Positions 20,295 to 24,435 of a stretch of DNA of 24,435 nt are shown one piece after another (position 1 is the stretch's first letter; every line of letters begins with the position of its first letter). The position numbers and the translations under genes were made by a program. Under the pieces are notes generated by a model that saw nothing but the letters and a program-made list of their open reading frames with translations, was not told where the DNA came from and did no database searches. Source of the DNA: Mnemiopsis leidyi (Eukaryota; Ctenophora; Tentaculata; Lobata; Bolinopsidae); the NCBI GenBank assembly GCA_000226015.1, contig JH154184.1:142690-167124 (forward strand), read 5' to 3'.

Positions 20295-22590
20295 CTATGA
20301 TTCCATTTTCTCATCCTCCGAATCTGAACATTCTCCTTCACTTAGACTTCCCTCCCTTTCTTTTTCCAAGATAGCGCTAGTCCTGTCAGCGGACAGTTCT
20401 CTCAGCCCAGCGGGATTACTGTAAGACGAGACAGTCGAAGAAGGGGCAGGGGTGTCCCAAGAAGCAAGGGGCATCCCATTTTGTAGGGCCGGCACGTCAG
20501 TGTCGTCTTCTGGTGGGGGTGGGGGAGGAAATGGGGGTATGAGAGGTGCCGTCGGACCAATTAATGGGAGTTTATCGTCAGACTTTACATCATCCGTGTC
20601 CTCGATCATTTCGACGGACTCACTCGGCACAACGACCTTCTGTTTATCCGATGTCTCCCGGAGGAGATTGTCAAAGAGATCAGGCTCCTCCGTCATTTGT
20701 GATGTCACAGAAGGTTTGAAAACATTGGCCGTTGTTGAGGTTCCTTTTTTGACAAAGGCTGAATATCCTGCTTTCATTGCAGCTATCTTTGACGACATAT
20801 CCGCCAGTTTTGGTTTCTCTTCTGAAAGCGAAAAAGTGTAAGGGCAAGTTAATAGTGCTTGAGGTGTTTATCAGAGACGTGCTTATCATAGACTTCAGAA
20901 TTGTTAGAGAAGTCGGCATTTTTACAGTTTTATGATGAATTGGACTAATAGAGTTGTCACGTACATATTTTAGCAAGTGAAACGCGAGATTACTGTAATG
21001 CTTAAGTAAAGTCTGAAATAAATGTACTGTACAGGCTAAAACCTTCTCCCTTATATACGGCTGAAGCCGTGATCCTGCAAATGCCTGACTTTCATACGTC
21101 ATATATACGTGATATATGACGTAAGATAACTGATAAGCATGCAGAAAAGGAAATTTAAAAATGCTACACTTCAGCCGTATGCGGCTTCAGCCGTATAAAA
21201 GGAAAAAGTTGTAGCATGTACAGCACATATATTTCAGACTTCACTTTAGGTTTTTAGGTTAACATTAAGTAGTTCTTTCAACTTTTAGTATGTAGACATA
21301 TTATCCAGCAGCTCATAATTTCATTTCTATAATATTGTACATGTATGACAAAGTATGCAGTGGAAAGGTTTGTTGCTCTTCTAACTAATAAATCATTAGT
21401 GTGAACATGGTCATTGATTCAATGTTTTAAACATACAGTAATCTCGCGTTTCACTTGCCACACGATGTACGTGATAACTCTATTAGTCCTATTCATCATA
21501 AAACTGACGAAGAAGTCCCTATTTTACACACCATGCTTAGTATCAGCATTTTTTGTGAAGCAATTTTTTCCGGAATTCTGATCTGACTTGTTATTGTGAT
21601 GGCAAGAATTTATTCAAATCGTAATAAGTAAACCGACGGAAATACATAAAATTCAAATACTAGGTTGTATTTTTATGGTAGAAAAAGGTAAATCATAACA
21701 GAGAGAAGCAAACAAATCAGCATGAAAGCGATGCCGCCCTCGAAAAAACTACTGATGCCTTACCTCCTACAACCAGAAATTCCTTAGTGGGAGCTGGTTT
21801 GACGAAGCTCAGTTCGAACTTCTTTGGTTTAGGTATGAAAGGAAGAGGTATGGAGTTAGGAGGAGGTATGTAATCAACTACTGGATCTTCTTCGGCAGTC
21901 TCCTCGGTTGAACCGAGATTGAGTGCGTTTTCCAGTGCGTTAGACAGGTTTTTCTCTTTCTTGTTTTTGTTGTATCGCTTCTTTTTCTCTAATTTCTGGA
22001 GTCTTTTCCGTGCTGGAAGAGGTATATTTGTACAGCGATGTTTCATGTTGCAAAATCCAGAATAGTCCCAGTATCCACACATGCTCATGACGGTGTCATG
22101 GGTTTCAAGAATGTTCCATTTACCAAACCAATTTTCAACCAAAATTTTCGAAATTTTTTTCATTTACCAAAAAGTAAAAACATAAAAAATGTCTTTTAGT
22201 TTGTCTTACCGAGATGATATTCACTTTCCCGCTCAAATTCAACCGTAAAGATGTATTTGATATCGTCTTCAGGCAGCTCCTTTTTCATCAGCCCCAAAAA
22301 TACTCCACCGGGTTCCTTCCTATAAAGGAATGACTTATTAGGAAGCTAGTAACGAAAAATGAAAGTATACGTTAAATATTTAAATGATAATTTTCGCCGA
22401 GAATGTTACATGTAACATGATGCTTCAAAAAGCACGTAAATTAAAGTGATAGAGACTAAACTTACCTTCGGTCACCCAATGCTGTCAGTTCTCCTCCATT
22501 AGCTTCGATCTCTTCTGTCTTAAACAGCAGCTCCAAAGCTTTTTGTTTTCCGATTCTGTTTACAACACGATGTATTAGCTTCTGTTTTTT
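20295..22590 (-). CDS. PHAX RNA-binding-domain protein, 3' four exons
   Basis: PHAX is the phosphorylated adaptor that links cap-bound snRNA to CRM1 for nuclear export. Its conserved RNA-binding domain is what is seen here. Exons in reading order: 22590-22466, 22319-22210, 22012-21764, 20821-20295, all AG/GT-bordered and in phase, giving 336 residues plus TAA or similar stop at 20295-20297. Residues 1-80 carry LIHRVVNRIGKQKALELL, the EIEANGG motif and the diagnostic RRKEPGGVFLGLMK, followed by a Lys/Arg-rich ARKRLQKLEKKKR segment, as after the domain in PHAX. The remaining 230 or so residues are low-complexity: PPPNSIPLP, a PPFPPPPPP run at about 257-265, Ser-rich sequence and an acidic SDSEDE terminus. 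Known PHAX tails are much shorter, so this may be a divergent orthologue or another protein sharing the domain. The 5' end (start codon, nuclear signals) was not found in the window. Confidence 0.82.
20925..21506. repeat. interrupted foldback (inverted-repeat) element in an intron
   Basis: The element lies within the intron 20822-21763 of the PHAX-domain gene. Outer arms 20925-20997 and 21434-21506 are inverted copies sharing AACGCGAGATTACTGTA and GATGAAT(T/A)GGACTAATAG. Inner arms 21004-21069 and 21182-21247 share GTCTGAAATA(A/T)ATGT and TACGGCTGAAGCCG. On the left the arms are almost contiguous. On the right they are separated by 186 bases (21248-21433) with no left counterpart. The centre has its own hairpin, TACGTCATATA/TATATGACGTA at 21095-21123. 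It encodes nothing, as expected for a non-autonomous element. Confidence 0.88.
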
Positions 22591-23220
22591 CTGCAGGAGC
22601 CAGGGTGTGGTGGTTTAGTAAGCATCTCTTTTTTAAGTTTATTTTAGGAATTAGTATAATCAAACATATTCAATAATAACATTGACGATTTTCTTGTTTG
22701 AAGAGGCAGGAAAGGAATCCAAAAAACGCAACAGATGTCATATTGGCACCTGATTCGTATCGTACAAATTGCCCCAAAATCATTATAGAGAAAACAACGC
22801 TTGCGCGAAAACGGACGCTCGTGTCGGCGCCAACAACACAACTTTTGAGACAGATTTTGCTAGTTTTGAGAGATGCATGAGTTGCGACAGTGGATGATTT
22901 CGAAGTTAGTATCTATCCTGGCGACTTGACTATGACTAGTCACTAGACACAGTAAATCAAGAATCAATCAATTATGATGACGGCTACGCACATGCTTTAC
23001 ACCTTTTGGGTATGAACTATTAACATAAAAGATAGTGGCAAAATGCCAACCAAGTACATTCGCGATTCTGGGCACCCCTTCACAAAAGGTCGAATTTAGT
23101 TGCCGTCGGGAAGATAAGGCTCAGAGCGAAGATAAATTTTTTAAATTATGATTTCTCAAATAAATTATACAAAATTTTCAAAATTTCCTTAGATTTTAAG
23201 AAAAGTTTCAAAAAAGTCAT
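22591..23220. other. upstream of the PHAX-domain exons; no exon recognised
   Basis: The CTGGCTCCTGCAG acceptor of the first visible exon occupies 22591-22603. I looked for the preceding exon on the minus strand and found none with a donor at a codon boundary. A slightly GC-richer patch at 22800-22840 and a 60-codon plus-strand frame at 22698-22880 were noted but not supported as coding. Confidence 0.45.
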
Positions 23221-23224
23221 CACT

Positions 23225-23715
23225 CATCCTTGCTTTTTATCTCGACCAGATACTCTAGGAGATGCGAGGATGAAACAGTATGTTTTGCAGTAAACTAATA
23301 ACACAATTTCGAAGATTATCTTCGCTTTTCATTAGAGCATACTCTCGGACAAACGAGAATGAAGCAGTTTGTTTGTGATAAACTACTAACAGAATTTTTC
23401 AAGATTATCTTCGGTTTTCACGAGTTTTTGATATTCTCACAGAAACGAGGATAAATCAGTTTGTTTGGTGATAAACTAGTAACAGAATTCCAAAGATTAT
23501 CTTCGGTTTTCATGAGTATTTGATATTCTAGCGAAAAAAACGATGATAAGGCAATCGCAAGAGGCAATCGCAATAATCAACTAACAGAAATCCGAGGATT
23601 ATCTTCGATTTTATCTTGGTCTGATGCTCTTGAAAAAGCGAGGATATAAATCAGTATAAATTTTGTGAATAACAACAAACAGAATCCCGAAGATTATCTT
23701 CGCTTTTTCTCTATT
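23225..23715. repeat. ~95-bp satellite with palindromic core, five copies
   Basis: The motif GATTATCTTCG recurs at 23314, 23403, 23495, 23597 and 23692, spacing 89-102 bases. Flanking pieces (TAACAGAAT before it, GCGAGGAT(G/A)AA in mid-unit) recur with it. In two copies the core reads as the palindrome CGAAGATTATCTTCG or its near equivalent. The fourth unit is longer because of a GGCAATCGCAA duplication. Confidence 0.9.
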
Positions 23716-24039
23716 TACTCGTCAATCATTTTAAGTGTCTCTCACCGAAATTCTAAATTGATACGAACTGAAAGTCGAATCCTGTGTTGCTATATGAAAT
23801 GTACACAGAGCCAGCTGAAATCTTTTGTCAAATTTGAAATTTTTCCAATATGATCATCTGGAAATTTCAAAATTCACCTGATCGCCTTTTTTAGTTATTT
23901 TAAAATTGAGCTCCTATTCTAAGGGGCTGAGTAAATATGGTAATTATTGGTAACTATTGATGTGATAAAGGAAATCAGAATCGTGTCAAGGAAATCAGAA
24001 TCGCTCTCTCCAATTAAATTCTCTGATAGTCCTTTACCA
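23716..24039. other. no gene recognised
   Basis: The only structure noted is a short direct repeat, CAAGGAAATCAGAATCG, twice near 23968-24003 (the first copy begins with A instead of C). Confidence 0.5.
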
Positions 24040-24330
24040 AATCGTTTCAGCCATTTCACATGCAGAAATCCTCGAAATTTTTGCATAAGATATTGGCCTT
24101 AATTTCTAAACCGCTTCTAGGTCATTCTGTGTACGAAAATTCTCAAAAGTTTTCGCCTGCGGCAGGCATTTACTGGGTCAAAATGCCCTGAAACCCCAGT
24201 TTAAAATTCATCGAAAATCTCCTCTGATATTGACCAAACACTTTTAGGTCATTCTGATTTCTGACCCTGTGTGCAAAAATCCTTAAAAGTTTCGCCTGCG
24301 GCAACAAGTTCCAGTGAATTTTTTCAGGGC
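24040..24330 (-). repeat. dispersed ~150-bp repeat, two units (right copy, inverted)
   Basis: Read on the minus strand, the units contain the same CCGCAGGCGAAA motif and the CCTAGAAGCG(G/A)TTT motif as the copy at 777-1010. The minus-strand sequence AGTAAATGCCTGCCGCAGGC is shared exactly with the left copy. Motif spacing is 139 bases here against 150 on the left. Copies facing each other at both ends of the window, on either side of unrelated genes, fit a common genome-wide repeat. Confidence 0.85.
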
Positions 24331-24435
24331 TGAATTAAACTTTTGTACTAGGCATGTATAAATTTAAGTTGATACGCCACAATAAGCATGTTCAAACTGG
24401 GTCCTTAAAGCATATTTTAGAGAATAATAAAAAAA

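Noticed and set aside
20452-20841. 129-codon plus-strand frame with a polyglycine run
   Set aside because: It is the antisense shadow of the proline-rich last exon of the PHAX-domain gene.
22012-22163. A CCCH-like zinc finger (C-x8-C-x5-C) upstream of the third PHAX-domain exon
   Set aside because: It lies in an open frame, but no acceptor joins it in phase to the preceding exon, the final His is missing (Pro instead), and a good acceptor (CCTCTTCCAG) after it gives a phase-correct join and the Lys/Arg-rich sequence expected after a PHAX domain. It is intronic.
22698-22880. 60-codon plus-strand frame and 65-codon minus-strand frame upstream of the PHAX exons
   Set aside because: Neither has PHAX-like sequence, suitable splice sites or any recognisable motif.

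Overview
The window is animal (metazoan) nuclear DNA. It is AT-rich, its genes are split into short exons by GT...AG introns of roughly 110-920 bases, and it carries many simple-sequence arrays and small repeats. The protein families point to an invertebrate, but I cannot name the species.

Layout. Positions 1-2641 are repeats with no recognisable gene (an AC microsatellite, two clusters of a 57-bp tandem repeat, a dispersed 150-bp repeat). Positions 2642-13246 (+) hold 25 consecutive exons, all phase-compatible, of a citron (Citron Rho-interacting kinase, CIT) orthologue. They encode the C-terminal 1283 residues: coiled coil, C1 zinc domain, PH domain, CNH domain and a Tyr/Ser-rich tail, followed by a poly(A) signal at 13511. 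The kinase domain and the first part of the coiled coil would lie left of the window or are absent. Positions 14520-16330 are a degenerate minisatellite built from TACTACTGGG-like units, with a five-copy 32-bp array inside it. Positions 17206-18477 (+) are an intronless gene for a multipass membrane protein, perhaps 7TM, of no family I recognise, preceded by a TATA box and an E-box. Positions 19460-19681 contain hairpins. Positions 20295-22590 (-) hold four exons of a PHAX RNA-binding-domain protein with an unusually long C-terminal extension; its largest intron contains an interrupted foldback element. The right end has a 95-bp satellite and inverted copies of the 150-bp repeat seen at the left end.

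The three genes have no evident functional link: a cytokinesis scaffold, a putative receptor or transporter-like membrane protein, and an RNA-export-type RNA-binding protein. The membrane-protein gene and the PHAX-domain gene are convergent. I found no self-contained new system. The points most worth a second look are the unclassified membrane protein, the PHAX extension, two citron splice sites sitting in or beside tandem repeats, two adjacent in-frame stop-free introns in the CNH region, and the foldback element.
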